Source of the DNA: Natronoarchaeum mannanilyticum
GTDB lineage: Archaea > Halobacteriota > Halobacteria > Halobacteriales > Natronoarchaeaceae
Assembly (NCBI RefSeq): GCF_039522665.1
Contig: NZ_BAAADV010000008.1
Span: 226,909 to 290,908 of the forward strand
Length of the DNA stretch: 64,000 nucleotides
Direction of reading: 5' to 3'
Shown here in pieces: positions 54,732 through 63,878 of this stretch; position 1 is the stretch's first letter; the number at the start of each line of letters is the position of its first letter. The translations under genes and the position numbers were made by a program. The notes below the pieces were generated by a model. It was given only the letters and a program-made list of their open reading frames with translations. It was not told where the DNA came from and ran no database searches.

Positions 54732-55856
54732 ATGGCTACAATCGAAATCACGCAACTTCGCAAGGAATTCGGCGACGGAGACGAACAGATCGTCGCGGTC
54801 GAGGACGTCGACCTCACCATCGAGGACGGCGAGTTCATGGTGTTCGTCGGCCCCTCGGGCTGCGGCAAGACGACGACGCTCCGGTGCATCGCGGGGCTCG
54901 AAGACATCACCGACGGGACCATCGAGTTCGACGACGACGACGTCACCGACCAACGAGCGCGCGAACGGGACGTCGCAATGGTGTTCCAGAACTACGCGCT
55001 GTACCCTCACATGTCTGTCCGGAAGAATATCGGGTTTCCGCTCCGGCTGTCGACGAAGCAGTCGACAGACGAGATCAACGAGGAAGTCAAGGACGTCGCG
55101 GAGATGCTCGGCATCGAGGAGCTGCTGGGCGACAAGCCCAAGGAGCTCTCGGGCGGCCAGCAACAGCGCGTTGCGCTCGGGCGGGCGATCATCCGAGATC
55201 CGGAAGTGTTCCTCATGGACGAACCGCTCTCAAACCTCGACGCTAAGCTCCGCTCAAAAATGCGCACGGAGCTTCAGGAGCTCCAGAAGGATCTTGGCGT
55301 CACCACGGCCTACGTCACGCACGACCAGACCGAGGCGATGGCAATGGGCGACCGAATCGCGATTCTCAACAACGGTCGTCTCCAGCAGGTCGGAACCGCC
55401 AACGAGGTCTACCGCGAGCCGACGAACGAGTTCGTCGCTGGCTTCATCGGGAGTCCGAGCATCAACCTGTTCACCGCGGAGGTTGACGGAGCCACCCTGA
55501 CCGGCCCCGGCGGTTTCAGGTACGAACTAGACGACACGTCGCCGGTCGCCGATCGTGACGAGGTGCGCGTCGGCATCCGTCCGGAGGACATGCAACTCGT
55601 CGAGGACGGGAGCGTGCCCAGCGTGGTGACCGTCGTCGAGAACATGGGCAACGAGAACTTCCTCTACTCAGAGATGGGCGAGATCAACCTCACCACGCGC
55701 GTCGACAGCAAGATGAACCCGCGCGAGGGCGCCGACGTCGAATTCCACTTTGACGAGGAGGACCTCTACCTGTTCGACCTGCGGACCGAGCAGGCCATCA
55801 AAACCAAGACCAGCGATATCGACGTCGACTACCGTCAGCACGTCCAGAGCAGGTAG
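54732..55856 (+). CDS. Sugar ABC transporter ATPase (MalK/MsmX/UgpC type)
   Basis: The protein has 374 residues. It has Walker A GPSGCGKTT, Q-loop FQNYALYPHM, signature LSGGQQQR, Walker B VFLMDEPLSNLD and switch VTHDQTEA. The C-terminal TOBE/MalK regulatory domain (about 240-370) contains VRVGIRPEDM, as in sugar importers. It is the last gene of the transporter operon. Confidence 0.95.
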   Translation: MATIEITQLRKEFGDGDEQIVAVEDVDLTIEDGEFMVFVGPSGCGKTTTLRCIAGLEDITDGTIEFDDDDVTDQRARERDVAMVFQNYALYPHMSVRKNIGFPLRLSTKQSTDEINEEVKDVAEMLGIEELLGDKPKELSGGQQQRVALGRAIIRDPEVFLMDEPLSNLDAKLRSKMRTELQELQKDLGVTTAYVTHDQTEAMAMGDRIAILNNGRLQQVGTANEVYREPTNEFVAGFIGSPSINLFTAEVDGATLTGPGGFRYELDDTSPVADRDEVRVGIRPEDMQLVEDGSVPSVVTVVENMGNENFLYSEMGEINLTTRVDSKMNPREGADVEFHFDEEDLYLFDLRTEQAIKTKTSDIDVDYRQHVQSR

Positions 55857-56084
55857 CGGCGTCGACCGGACCCGTCTCAACCGTTCTGGCAGGTACGCCG
55901 ACCGTTCCGCCGCGACGAATTCATTCTCGCTACCCGACTACTGATCGAGGGGATCGTCGACTCCGATCCGATTTGCAGCGTCGACGACCGCCGTCCGCAC
56001 CGCTCCGTTACTTACCGGCCACCGATCGATAGCTTCCCGGTATCATACGATTATATATTCAAGTATATTGGGGGTTAGAGACAG

Positions 56085-56099
56085 TATTATATATGAAGG
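56085..56099 (+). promoter_or_regulatory. TATA-like promoter element of the secreted GH2 gene
   Basis: TATTATATATGAAGG ends 29 bases before the ATG at 56128. It closely resembles the element before the ABC operon at 51332. A second AT-rich stretch (ATTATATATTC) lies 35 bases further upstream. Confidence 0.5.
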
Positions 56100-56127
56100 A
56101 TGCTGAACTTTGGTTTGGTTAGCGACA

Positions 56128-59100
56128 ATGGCACAAGAGACCAATCCACAGTCCGGAGCGAAAGCACCGACCACCCGCCGATCCGTGCTATCGGCGGTGT
56201 CTGGCGTCGCGCTCGGGACGGCGCTCCCGATCGGGGCCAGTGCTGCACAGGCAACCGAAGAGTACGAGGCGGCGAAATCGTCGGTCGAGTTGACGCCTCG
56301 ACCGGACCAGGCCGACGTCGGCGGGACGAGATCGCTGAACGGAACCTGGGACTTCACACTGGCGGGCAGCGAGACGCCGCCCGCCGCCGACTCGGCGTCC
56401 AGGGTTGTCACTCCGGATCGCACCACCCTCGAGAACGACGCCATGCTGCACGACGATCCGCCGATCATCACGGATCCCGACGAGCGTGCGGTCGACCTCG
56501 CCGGCGACGGGTACGTCGCCGTCGGCGACGCGAACAGCCTCGACTTCACGTCTCCCGGCTTCACCGTCCAGCTGACGTTCAAGTACACGGAGGACACAGT
56601 GCTGTTCTCCAAGGGCGGAAATCAGTACTCGGCCGGGGTGTACGGCGGCGAACTGTCATTCTGGACCAAGGGAGAAGGCGGCTGGCCATCGGTCGGCGGC
56701 GGCGACCTCTCACCTGGCGACTGGTACAGAGCCACCTTCGCGGTGGACGACGACGAGATCCGCATCTACGTCGAGGGCGAACGGGTCGGGACAGCCTCGC
56801 ACGGCTTCTCGTCGCTTCCCAGTACCGACTCGCCGCTCCACTTGGGCTACAACTCGGGGACCGACACGCAGGGCACACCCGCAGTCGACTCGCTGTGCGT
56901 CTTCGACACCGTGCTCACCGACAGCGACGTGAGCGCGGGGTTCGACTCGATCCCCGATAGCGCAGTCGCGTGGCTCCCGTTCGACGAGTCCGAAAGCGGA
57001 ACAAGTCAGGACGAATCGTCCGCCGGCAACGACGCCTCACTCGTCAACGACCCGCCGTTCGTCAGCGGGCGGGACGGGCGTGGACTGGATCTCGCCGGAC
57101 CGGGGTACGTCACAGTAGCACCGGACGACAGCCTGAACTTCGCGTCGACTGGGTTCGCGCTGCAGGCCATGGTACGGTACGACGGCGGGAGCGGCCTCGT
57201 CCTCGACAAAGGAAGCAGCGGCGTCTCCGGCGGGACCGAGCAGTTCGGTCTCGGCATCTACGACGGGACCGTCTCGTTCTACATGCAAAGTGCAGACGGG
57301 AGCTATCCGCAAAGCGTCCAGACCGACATCTCGACCGGCGGGTGGCACCGGATCACGGTCGTCGTCGACGACGCCGAGAACCGGCTGTACGTCGACGGCG
57401 ATCGGCGAGGGGCGGTCTCGCACGACGCCGACGGCCTCGCGAGCAGCGACGCGGCGTTCGTGGTCGGCGGCGACGACCTCGACGTCGCGGTGAAATCGAC
57501 GGCGGCGTTCGACGCCGCTCTCTCGGACGGCGAGGTCGCAAGCGGGTTCACCGGAGTACCCGACAGCGCCGTGCTCTGGCTGCCGTACAACGTCGTCGAG
57601 GATCGGAGCGTCGAATGGCGCGACGAGTCGGTCCCCGGCCAGTGGGCGTACGACGAGTACTTCGTCCCCGACGGCGCGTCGGACTGGTACCCCCAGGAGG
57701 GACAGCTGGGCTGGTACCGCCGCGAGTTCGAGGTTCCCGAAGGATGGGACGAGGGACGGCTAAAGCTCCGGTTCGACGGCGTGTACAGCCGCGGACGGGT
57801 CTTCGTGAACGGCACGGAAGTCGCCGATCACGTCGGGGGGTACACGCCGTTCGAGGCCGACATCACTGACGTCGTCGACCCCGAGGGCTCGAACACGCTC
57901 GCAGTCGGGGTCGCCCAGCGGTCGAAGGCCGACGACATGGGATGGCAGAACGTGACCGGCGGGATCACCCGCGACGTCACCCTCCTGTCGATCCCCGACG
58001 CCCACCTCGCCGACTGCGACGTCAGAACGACGCTCGACACCGGGACGGCGTCCGTCGCCATCGACGCGACCGTCGCGAACGTCGGCGAGACGGCGCTCGA
58101 ATCGGCCGTCGTCGAAGCGACACTGACCGATCCGGACGGGGAAGCCGTGGCGTCGAAACGCGCGGAGCTTTCATCGGTCGCGGACGGAGCGTCCCGAGAC
58201 GTCGAGTTCGAGATCGACGTCGACGACCCGCAACCCTGGAACCCGGAGCAACCGAGGCTGTACGCGCTCGACGTCGAACTCGACGCCGGCGGGACGACGG
58301 AACGTGTCACGGAGCACGTCGGCATCAGGGAGATCGAGGTCGACGGCAACGAACTGCTGCTCAACGGCGAGTCGGTGACGCTCCGCGGCGTCAACTGGGA
58401 GGAGATCCACCTGGCGGAACACGGCCACGCCGTGCCGCCGGACGTCACGCGGCGAGACGCCGAGCGCCTCAAGGAGGCGAACGTGAACTTCGTCCGCACC
58501 GCCCACCACCCGACGTCGGAGGCGTTCCTCGACGCCTGCGACGAGCTCGGGATCGTCGTCGAGGTTGAGGCACCGCACATGTTCATCGGGCGCCACCGCG
58601 GCGAACCGTATCCGGAGCTCGTCGTCCGGCAGACCCTGGAGATGGTCGAGCGGGACAAGAACAGGCCATCGGTCTGCATCTGGTCGATCGCCAACGAATC
58701 CGACTGGTACGACTGCTTCGACGCGGCCGCCCGACTGGCGAAGGAGGTCGACCCGACGCGCCCGACGATCTTCAATCACGACGACTACGACGCGGCCGAT
58801 CCATGGCACGGCGACTACGACCTCCGCGCGGATCACTACCCCGCGCTGCGGTCGGACTCGACCGTCTCCGACCACGCCGGCATGGACGCGCCGCTGCTGT
58901 TCGACGAGTACGCCCACACGTACTGCTACAACGACCGTGAGCTGGTCACCGATCCGGGACTCCGCGACGAGTGGGGCCGCGTGTTCCGGACGATCTGGGA
59001 GCAGTGTCGGTCGACGAAGTCGGTCGCTGGCGCGGCTCTGTGGGCGGGCGGCGACCACCTCGAACAGTGGGGCGAGTACCTCTGGGGCGCCGTCGACCGG

Positions 59101-60339
59101 AACGGGCGCCGCCGCCCGGAGTTCTGGCACCTGCGCAAGGTGTACGCGCCGGTGCAGTTCACCGACGTCGAGTGGCACGGCCGCCGCGCGACGGTGACCG
59201 TCGAGAACCGCCACGAGTTCGTCAACCTGCGCGAGCGGACGATCGCGTGGGACGACGGCAAGCGGTCCGGCGAGCGCTCGGTCGATCTCCCGCCCGGCGA
59301 AACCGCCGAGCTGTCCTTCGCCGTCCCGGGCGACAAACTCGAACTCGAAGTGATCCATCCCGACGGGCACGTGAACAACGAGTTCGTCGCCTCGCCGGAG
59401 GTGCCCGGAGCGAACCGGCGATCGCGCGCGAAGGAGCGGACGAAGAACCGCGGGCGCGGACGGGTTGACGCCGAAAGCGACTCGCTGTCGCTGCAGGTCG
59501 ACGAGGACGCCGGCGACGTGTCGATCTACGGCCCCGACGGGACGCTCCTCGCCCGGAACCCGGAGTTCGCCGTCACACCGACCCAGCAGTCGACGGGCCG
59601 CGATTACGCCTCCGCGATCGATCACCGGTTGTCGGGGCGGACCGTGACCGACGTTCGGCGGGACGGCGACGGAACCGTCACCGTCGACATCGAGTACGAC
59701 GTCGCGGAGGGATCGATCACCGTCGAGTCCGGCGAGAGCGGTCTCGACGTCGACTACGAGTTCGAGCTTCTCGAGTCGGTCGACGCCCGCGAGGCCGGGA
59801 TCACGTTCCCCGCAGACGCCGAGCTCACGACGCTCTCGTGGTCGCGCGACGGCCTCTGGAGCACGTATCCCGAGGATCACGTCGGCAGACTGGAGGGGAC
59901 CGCGTCGGCGTTCCCGGACGGGACCCGCTCCGAGAACGAAGGGATCGAAATCCAGTCCGGACAGCCCTGGAAGGACGACGCGACCGTCCACGGCTCAAAC
60001 GACTTCCGAAGCACGAAGCGAAACGTCAGGTCGGCAGCGCTCACCGACGAATCGGGCACCGGCGTCCGCGTCGATTCGGACGCCGACCAGCACGTCCGGG
60101 CGCAGGTCCGGTCGGATGGCGTCGACCTGATCGTCCTCGAACGATCGATCTCGGGGACGAACGCGGACGGCTGGCTCGACCGCCAGCCGCTTCTGGATCA
60201 GGATCCGACGCTCAAGGCGGGCGAGACCGTACGCGGAAGCGTCAGTCTCAGCGCCGCCGTCGATGGGACGGCGGTCGAGTTCGGCGAGCGCGCGGCGCCG
60301 GGCCGCCGTGCGGGTCGAGACCGCGATTCCGATAGATAG
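56128..60339 (+). CDS. Secreted GH2 glycosidase with two LamG-like modules inserted in the N-terminal domain
   Basis: ATG 56128 gives 1403 residues with a Tat signal (TRRSVLSAVSG). A start further upstream would need TTG. Residues about 55-100 begin a GH2 sugar-binding domain (SLNGTWDFTLAGSE). Two LamG/concanavalin-like modules follow at about 115-290 and 315-490, each with DLAG-GYV-V, a VDD-VDG-R strand and an F-D-L-D/S-G ending. The GH2 domain then resumes (VPGQWAYDEYF, LRFDGVYSRGRVFVNG). The barrel has LRGVNWEEIHL, acid/base Glu857 in WSIANESDWYD and nucleophile Glu927 in LFDEYAHTYC. It is probably a beta-galactosidase or beta-glucuronidase-like enzyme acting on polysaccharide outside the cell. 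The C-terminus is very acidic and Arg-rich. Confidence 0.88.
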   Translation: MAQETNPQSGAKAPTTRRSVLSAVSGVALGTALPIGASAAQATEEYEAAKSSVELTPRPDQADVGGTRSLNGTWDFTLAGSETPPAADSASRVVTPDRTTLENDAMLHDDPPIITDPDERAVDLAGDGYVAVGDANSLDFTSPGFTVQLTFKYTEDTVLFSKGGNQYSAGVYGGELSFWTKGEGGWPSVGGGDLSPGDWYRATFAVDDDEIRIYVEGERVGTASHGFSSLPSTDSPLHLGYNSGTDTQGTPAVDSLCVFDTVLTDSDVSAGFDSIPDSAVAWLPFDESESGTSQDESSAGNDASLVNDPPFVSGRDGRGLDLAGPGYVTVAPDDSLNFASTGFALQAMVRYDGGSGLVLDKGSSGVSGGTEQFGLGIYDGTVSFYMQSADGSYPQSVQTDISTGGWHRITVVVDDAENRLYVDGDRRGAVSHDADGLASSDAAFVVGGDDLDVAVKSTAAFDAALSDGEVASGFTGVPDSAVLWLPYNVVEDRSVEWRDESVPGQWAYDEYFVPDGASDWYPQEGQLGWYRREFEVPEGWDEGRLKLRFDGVYSRGRVFVNGTEVADHVGGYTPFEADITDVVDPEGSNTLAVGVAQRSKADDMGWQNVTGGITRDVTLLSIPDAHLADCDVRTTLDTGTASVAIDATVANVGETALESAVVEATLTDPDGEAVASKRAELSSVADGASRDVEFEIDVDDPQPWNPEQPRLYALDVELDAGGTTERVTEHVGIREIEVDGNELLLNGESVTLRGVNWEEIHLAEHGHAVPPDVTRRDAERLKEANVNFVRTAHHPTSEAFLDACDELGIVVEVEAPHMFIGRHRGEPYPELVVRQTLEMVERDKNRPSVCIWSIANESDWYDCFDAAARLAKEVDPTRPTIFNHDDYDAADPWHGDYDLRADHYPALRSDSTVSDHAGMDAPLLFDEYAHTYCYNDRELVTDPGLRDEWGRVFRTIWEQCRSTKSVAGAALWAGGDHLEQWGEYLWGAVDRNGRRRPEFWHLRKVYAPVQFTDVEWHGRRATVTVENRHEFVNLRERTIAWDDGKRSGERSVDLPPGETAELSFAVPGDKLELEVIHPDGHVNNEFVASPEVPGANRRSRAKERTKNRGRGRVDAESDSLSLQVDEDAGDVSIYGPDGTLLARNPEFAVTPTQQSTGRDYASAIDHRLSGRTVTDVRRDGDGTVTVDIEYDVAEGSITVESGESGLDVDYEFELLESVDAREAGITFPADAELTTLSWSRDGLWSTYPEDHVGRLEGTASAFPDGTRSENEGIEIQSGQPWKDDATVHGSNDFRSTKRNVRSAALTDESGTGVRVDSDADQHVRAQVRSDGVDLIVLERSISGTNADGWLDRQPLLDQDPTLKAGETVRGSVSLSAAVDGTAVEFGERAAPGRRAGRDRDSDR

Positions 60340-60473
60340 TTCTCCCGACTGCCCCGCTCTGCGGGCGGGTACGGCCGCTGGAGCCGTTCTCCGACCTTTC
60401 TGTCGCAGCGGTCGGCGTCCCAACTGTTCGCACGATCCGAAAGACAGTAGACCACCGCGGCGGACGTGCAGGT

Positions 60474-61334
60474 ATGACCGCAGAACTCGTAGCCGACTAC
60501 GCGTGCGAGATCGGGGAGGGACCTGTCTGGCATCCGGACGAGGAGCGACTCTACTGGGCCGACATTCCGAACGGGACGCTGTACCGCTACGATCCCGCGA
60601 CCGACACCCACGGGACGGTTCTGAGCGATACCGTCGTGAGCGGCGGGACGATCCAGTCGGACGGCTCGCTGTTGCTGTTCGGCGCCGGCGGCGCGGTCTA
60701 CCGGTGGGCCGGAGCCGAGACCGAGACGGTCGCGACGCTCGACACGGCCGCCCACACGCGGTTCAACGACGTCATTGCCGATCCCAGGGGCCGCGTCTTC
60801 TGCGGAACGATGCCGACGGACGATCAGCTCGGCACCCTTTTCCGGCTCGATCGCGACGGGACGTTCACGCGGATCCTCGACGAGGTCGACATTCCCAACG
60901 GGATGGCGTTCTCCGCGGACCGCGAGACGTTCTACTTCACGGCCTCGGACGAGAACGCGATCTACGCGTTCGACTATGACATCGAGTCCGGGTCGATATC
61001 GGATCGGTCAGTGCTCGTCGACACGAGCGACGAGGCCGGCGTCCCCGACGGGCTGGCGATCGACGAGCGCGGCGACCTCTGGTCGGCGCGCTGGGGCGGG
61101 AACGCGGTCGTTCGGTACTCCCCCGAGGGCGTCGAGCGGGAGCGGGTCGACGTTCCGGTCGAAAAGGTGTCGTGCGCGACGTTCGGCGGCCCGTCGTTCG
61201 ACACCCTCTACGTCACGACGGCAGGCGGGGACGAGCGCCCGACCGGAGGCGAACTGGACGGCTCGCTCTTCCGGTACGAGCCCGACACCACGGGTGGAGC
61301 GCAGTTCTACTCGCGAGTACTCGTCGACGAGTGA
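60474..61334 (+). CDS. SMP-30/gluconolactonase-family sugar lactonase
   Basis: The protein has 286 residues, a six-bladed beta-propeller. Landmarks are IGEGPVWHPDEERLYWAD (metal-binding Glu near the N-terminus), TRFNDVIADPRGRVFCGTM (Asn and Asp), IPNGMAFSADRETFYF and VPDGLAIDERGDLWSARWGG (Asp). These are the usual metal ligands. It opens sugar lactones to acids. Between a sugar dehydrogenase and a galactonate dehydratase in function, galactonolactone is the likely substrate. It is 134 bases after the secreted GH2 gene on the same strand. Confidence 0.9.
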   Translation: MTAELVADYACEIGEGPVWHPDEERLYWADIPNGTLYRYDPATDTHGTVLSDTVVSGGTIQSDGSLLLFGAGGAVYRWAGAETETVATLDTAAHTRFNDVIADPRGRVFCGTMPTDDQLGTLFRLDRDGTFTRILDEVDIPNGMAFSADRETFYFTASDENAIYAFDYDIESGSISDRSVLVDTSDEAGVPDGLAIDERGDLWSARWGGNAVVRYSPEGVERERVDVPVEKVSCATFGGPSFDTLYVTTAGGDERPTGGELDGSLFRYEPDTTGGAQFYSRVLVDE

Positions 61335-61921
61335 GCGCCGCGCCCGGGCGCCGATCGGCGTCGCCGCTCCGTCGACTTTTGCTGCCGGGGTAATAACATA
61401 ATAGAGCCAAGATTTTTAGAGAATTATATTTATCCAATCATTTAATGCAGACGGGACGGTAGCCTCCACTATTTCTACAACGTTGGGAACGACTAGATCC
61501 CGATAACGCGCCATCGTACGTAGTTTTCCGCTTTCTATCTGGTTCAGAACGCTCCCTAACCGAACGGGGCTCCGGACGGCCGGATAACACAGAAATATAA
61601 CCTAAAATTCGATTTATGACCGCTGTAAATCCGGATTCCTGCACCCGCCGGAGAGGAAACGGCTGCGATCTCGCGCTCTTTCCGCACACCAGCAACATCA
61701 CCTGGCGGTGAAACCTACCAACTTTACATTCATTATATTATACTGTTATATATGGCGGCTGTCCTGCGCTCACCGGCTCCAGCGATGTCGATTTCTCGGT
61801 CGTGTCTGCGCCCCATCACTGTACACACCCCGGACGTTCCACCGTGAATCCGCCCGCTCCCACCGCACTCCGACAGGACGGGTTAAACAAATCTTAACAC
61901 AGGCGACTTCGACTGGTAGGT
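61335..61921. other. AT-rich intergenic region, 587 bases
   Basis: No supported gene. It is strikingly AT-rich compared with the GC-rich genes on both sides, with stretches such as TTATATTTATCC near 61426 and TTATATTATACTGTTATATA near 61734-61753. A short minus-strand frame of 87 codons lacks any recognisable content. It holds the promoter for the next gene. Confidence 0.4.
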
Positions 61922-63055
61922 ATGGCCCAGATCGTCGACTACGAACTATTCAAGGTTCCGCCGCGATGGCTCTTCCTGAAGATCGAGACGAGCGACGGGA
62001 CGGTCGGCTGGGGCGAGCCGATTCTCGAGGGGCGTGCCAAGACCGTCCGGACGGCGGTCGAGGAACTGATGGACGGGTACCTGCTGGGCGAGGAATCGAA
62101 TCGGATTGAGGACCACTGGCAGCGGATGTACCGCGGCGGGTTCTACCGCGGCGGCCCCGTCCTCATGAGTGCGATCGCCGGCATCGACCAGGCGCTGTGG
62201 GACATCAAAGGGAAGTACGCGGGCGAACCCGTGTACGACCTTCTCGGCGGTCAGACCCGCCACCGGGTGAAAGTGTACAAGAAGGTGGTGACCGACGAGC
62301 TCGACGAACTCGCGGACCTGGTAACGGACGCGGTCGACGATGGATACGGTACCGTCAAGCTCATCACCGCGTACCAGACGTCGGCGATCGAGTCGACCGC
62401 GGATCTGGACGCAATCTGCGAATACCTCGAGGTGGCGAGAGAGGCGGCCGGTCGAGAGGTCGATATCGCCGTCGACCTGCACGGACACATCTCCGCAGCC
62501 ACGGCGCCGCGGCTATTCTCGCGCCTCGAGGAGTACGACCCGATGTTCGTCGAGGAACCGATCCGCCCCGAGCACCTCGATACGATCGATCCGTCGTCCC
62601 AGTACGCGTTCCCGATCGCGTTCGGCGAGCGGTTATATTCGCGGTGGGACTTCAAGCCATACCTCGAACGGGGACAACTGGACATCGCACAGCCCGACAT
62701 CTCGCACGCCGGCGGGATCACCGAAATCAAAAACATCGCCACGCTAGCCGAGACGTACGGCGCGAAGCTGATGATGAACTACTCCGTCGGGCCGATCGCC
62801 TACGCTGCGGGCACGCAGCTCAGCCACCACCTCTCGAACGCCGTCCAGCAGCCGGCGGTGAGCGAGCGCTACATCGACGCGTACATCGACAACGTCAACG
62901 ATCTCAGGAGCGAGAACGGCTACGTCTCCCTCCCCGACAAGCCCGGACTCGGGATCGACGTCAACGAGGAGGGAGTCAGGGACCACGCCGGACAGACGAG
63001 TGACTGGATGACGCCCAACCGGCGGCACGACGACGGGAGCCTCGTTGAGTGGTAG
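61922..63055 (+). CDS. DgoD-like enolase-superfamily protein lacking one catalytic His
   Basis: The protein has 377 residues and is a paralogue of the DgoD at 49187, with the same start (VDYELFKVPPRW), YRGGFYRGGPVLMSAIAGID and ending (RRHDDGSLVEW). Metal ligands Asp (VDLHGH), Glu (FVEEPI) and Glu (AFGERL) are kept, as is His187. The second catalytic His (APHCPLGP in DgoD) is replaced: here the stretch is MMNYSVGP, with Asn at 286. The central barrel region also differs (KVYKKVVTDELDELADLV). It probably acts on another sugar acid or epimer, or uses one base only. It is followed by an iclR gene. Confidence 0.85.
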   Translation: MAQIVDYELFKVPPRWLFLKIETSDGTVGWGEPILEGRAKTVRTAVEELMDGYLLGEESNRIEDHWQRMYRGGFYRGGPVLMSAIAGIDQALWDIKGKYAGEPVYDLLGGQTRHRVKVYKKVVTDELDELADLVTDAVDDGYGTVKLITAYQTSAIESTADLDAICEYLEVAREAAGREVDIAVDLHGHISAATAPRLFSRLEEYDPMFVEEPIRPEHLDTIDPSSQYAFPIAFGERLYSRWDFKPYLERGQLDIAQPDISHAGGITEIKNIATLAETYGAKLMMNYSVGPIAYAAGTQLSHHLSNAVQQPAVSERYIDAYIDNVNDLRSENGYVSLPDKPGLGIDVNEEGVRDHAGQTSDWMTPNRRHDDGSLVEW

Positions 63056-63164
63056 GCCCACAGCAAACGCCCGTGGATGTGCCAGTCGTCGAGTCCGCGT
63101 CTCCGTCACGACCGCGTGTGTACTAACAGTTCACTTATTGCGGTAGATCCCGTGACGGCGACGT

Positions 63165-63878
63165 GTGTCCCGGAAGAACCGCATTACGGCAACCGAGACC
63201 GCATTCGATATACTGGACGCTGTCAACGACGCCCAGGGCGCCACGGCGGCGGAACTAGTGGAGGAAGTCGACCTCTCCCGGGCAGGCGTTTACAAGCATC
63301 TCAGGACGCTGGTCGCCGTCGACGCCCTGATCAATCGCGACGGGATCTACGTTCTGGGACCGAAGCTCACCGAGTATGGTCTCGACACTGCGGACTCCGG
63401 GTTCGTCCCCGAGCAGACCGAGAAAATCGATCAGGTGGCGCAGTCCCTCGACGCGCCGGCAAACCTGTGGATCAACGACGATAACACGTGTCACTGCGTC
63501 TACACCGTGCTCTCGGAGGACCGAGAGAGGTACCCCAGGCACCGAGGAGAACAGGAACTGCTGACCGCGAGTCCACCCGGCAAGGCGATCCTGGCCCATC
63601 TCCCGCGGGAGCGGCGCAACGAACTAATCAACACTGAAGGACAGCCACTGCTGGATCAGTTAGAGGAACTTCGAGAGCGGAAGTTGCTCGAAGAGCAACT
63701 GTCAGATGCCTCCGAGTGGGTGTCGATCGCCACACCGGTGCTTGACCCCTCTGACCATCCCGTGGCGGCGATTGAGATCATCATCCCGTCCGAAAGAGCA
63801 GCCGGAATCGACGTCAAAAACAACATCCTCGGACTGTTGACTGAGACTGCGAACAAGATGCGCGTTGAGATGCTGTAA
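63165..63878 (+). CDS. IclR-family transcriptional regulator
   Basis: It starts at GTG 63165 and has 237 residues. The winged helix-turn-helix (ATAAELVEEVDLSRAGVYKHLRTL) is at about 20-65. The effector domain has LLTASPPGKAILAHL and VSIATPVLDPSDHPVAAIEI. It is shorter than usual and the effector region between about 85 and 130 diverges from the 32219 regulator. It is 109 bases after the DgoD-like gene and probably controls the galactoside locus. A GTACTAACAGTT stretch at about 63119-63130 just upstream may be its own operator, but no other copy was seen. Confidence 0.9.
   Translation: MSRKNRITATETAFDILDAVNDAQGATAAELVEEVDLSRAGVYKHLRTLVAVDALINRDGIYVLGPKLTEYGLDTADSGFVPEQTEKIDQVAQSLDAPANLWINDDNTCHCVYTVLSEDRERYPRHRGEQELLTASPPGKAILAHLPRERRNELINTEGQPLLDQLEELRERKLLEEQLSDASEWVSIATPVLDPSDHPVAAIEIIIPSERAAGIDVKNNILGLLTETANKMRVEML

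Noticed and set aside
58171-59991. Minus-strand open frame of 606 codons
   Set aside because: Antisense to the secreted GH2 gene, which has a signal peptide and catalytic residues. The minus frame is Arg/Val-rich with no motif.
61438-61701. Minus-strand frame of 87 codons
   Set aside because: No motif and atypical composition (Arg/Ser-rich, not acidic).
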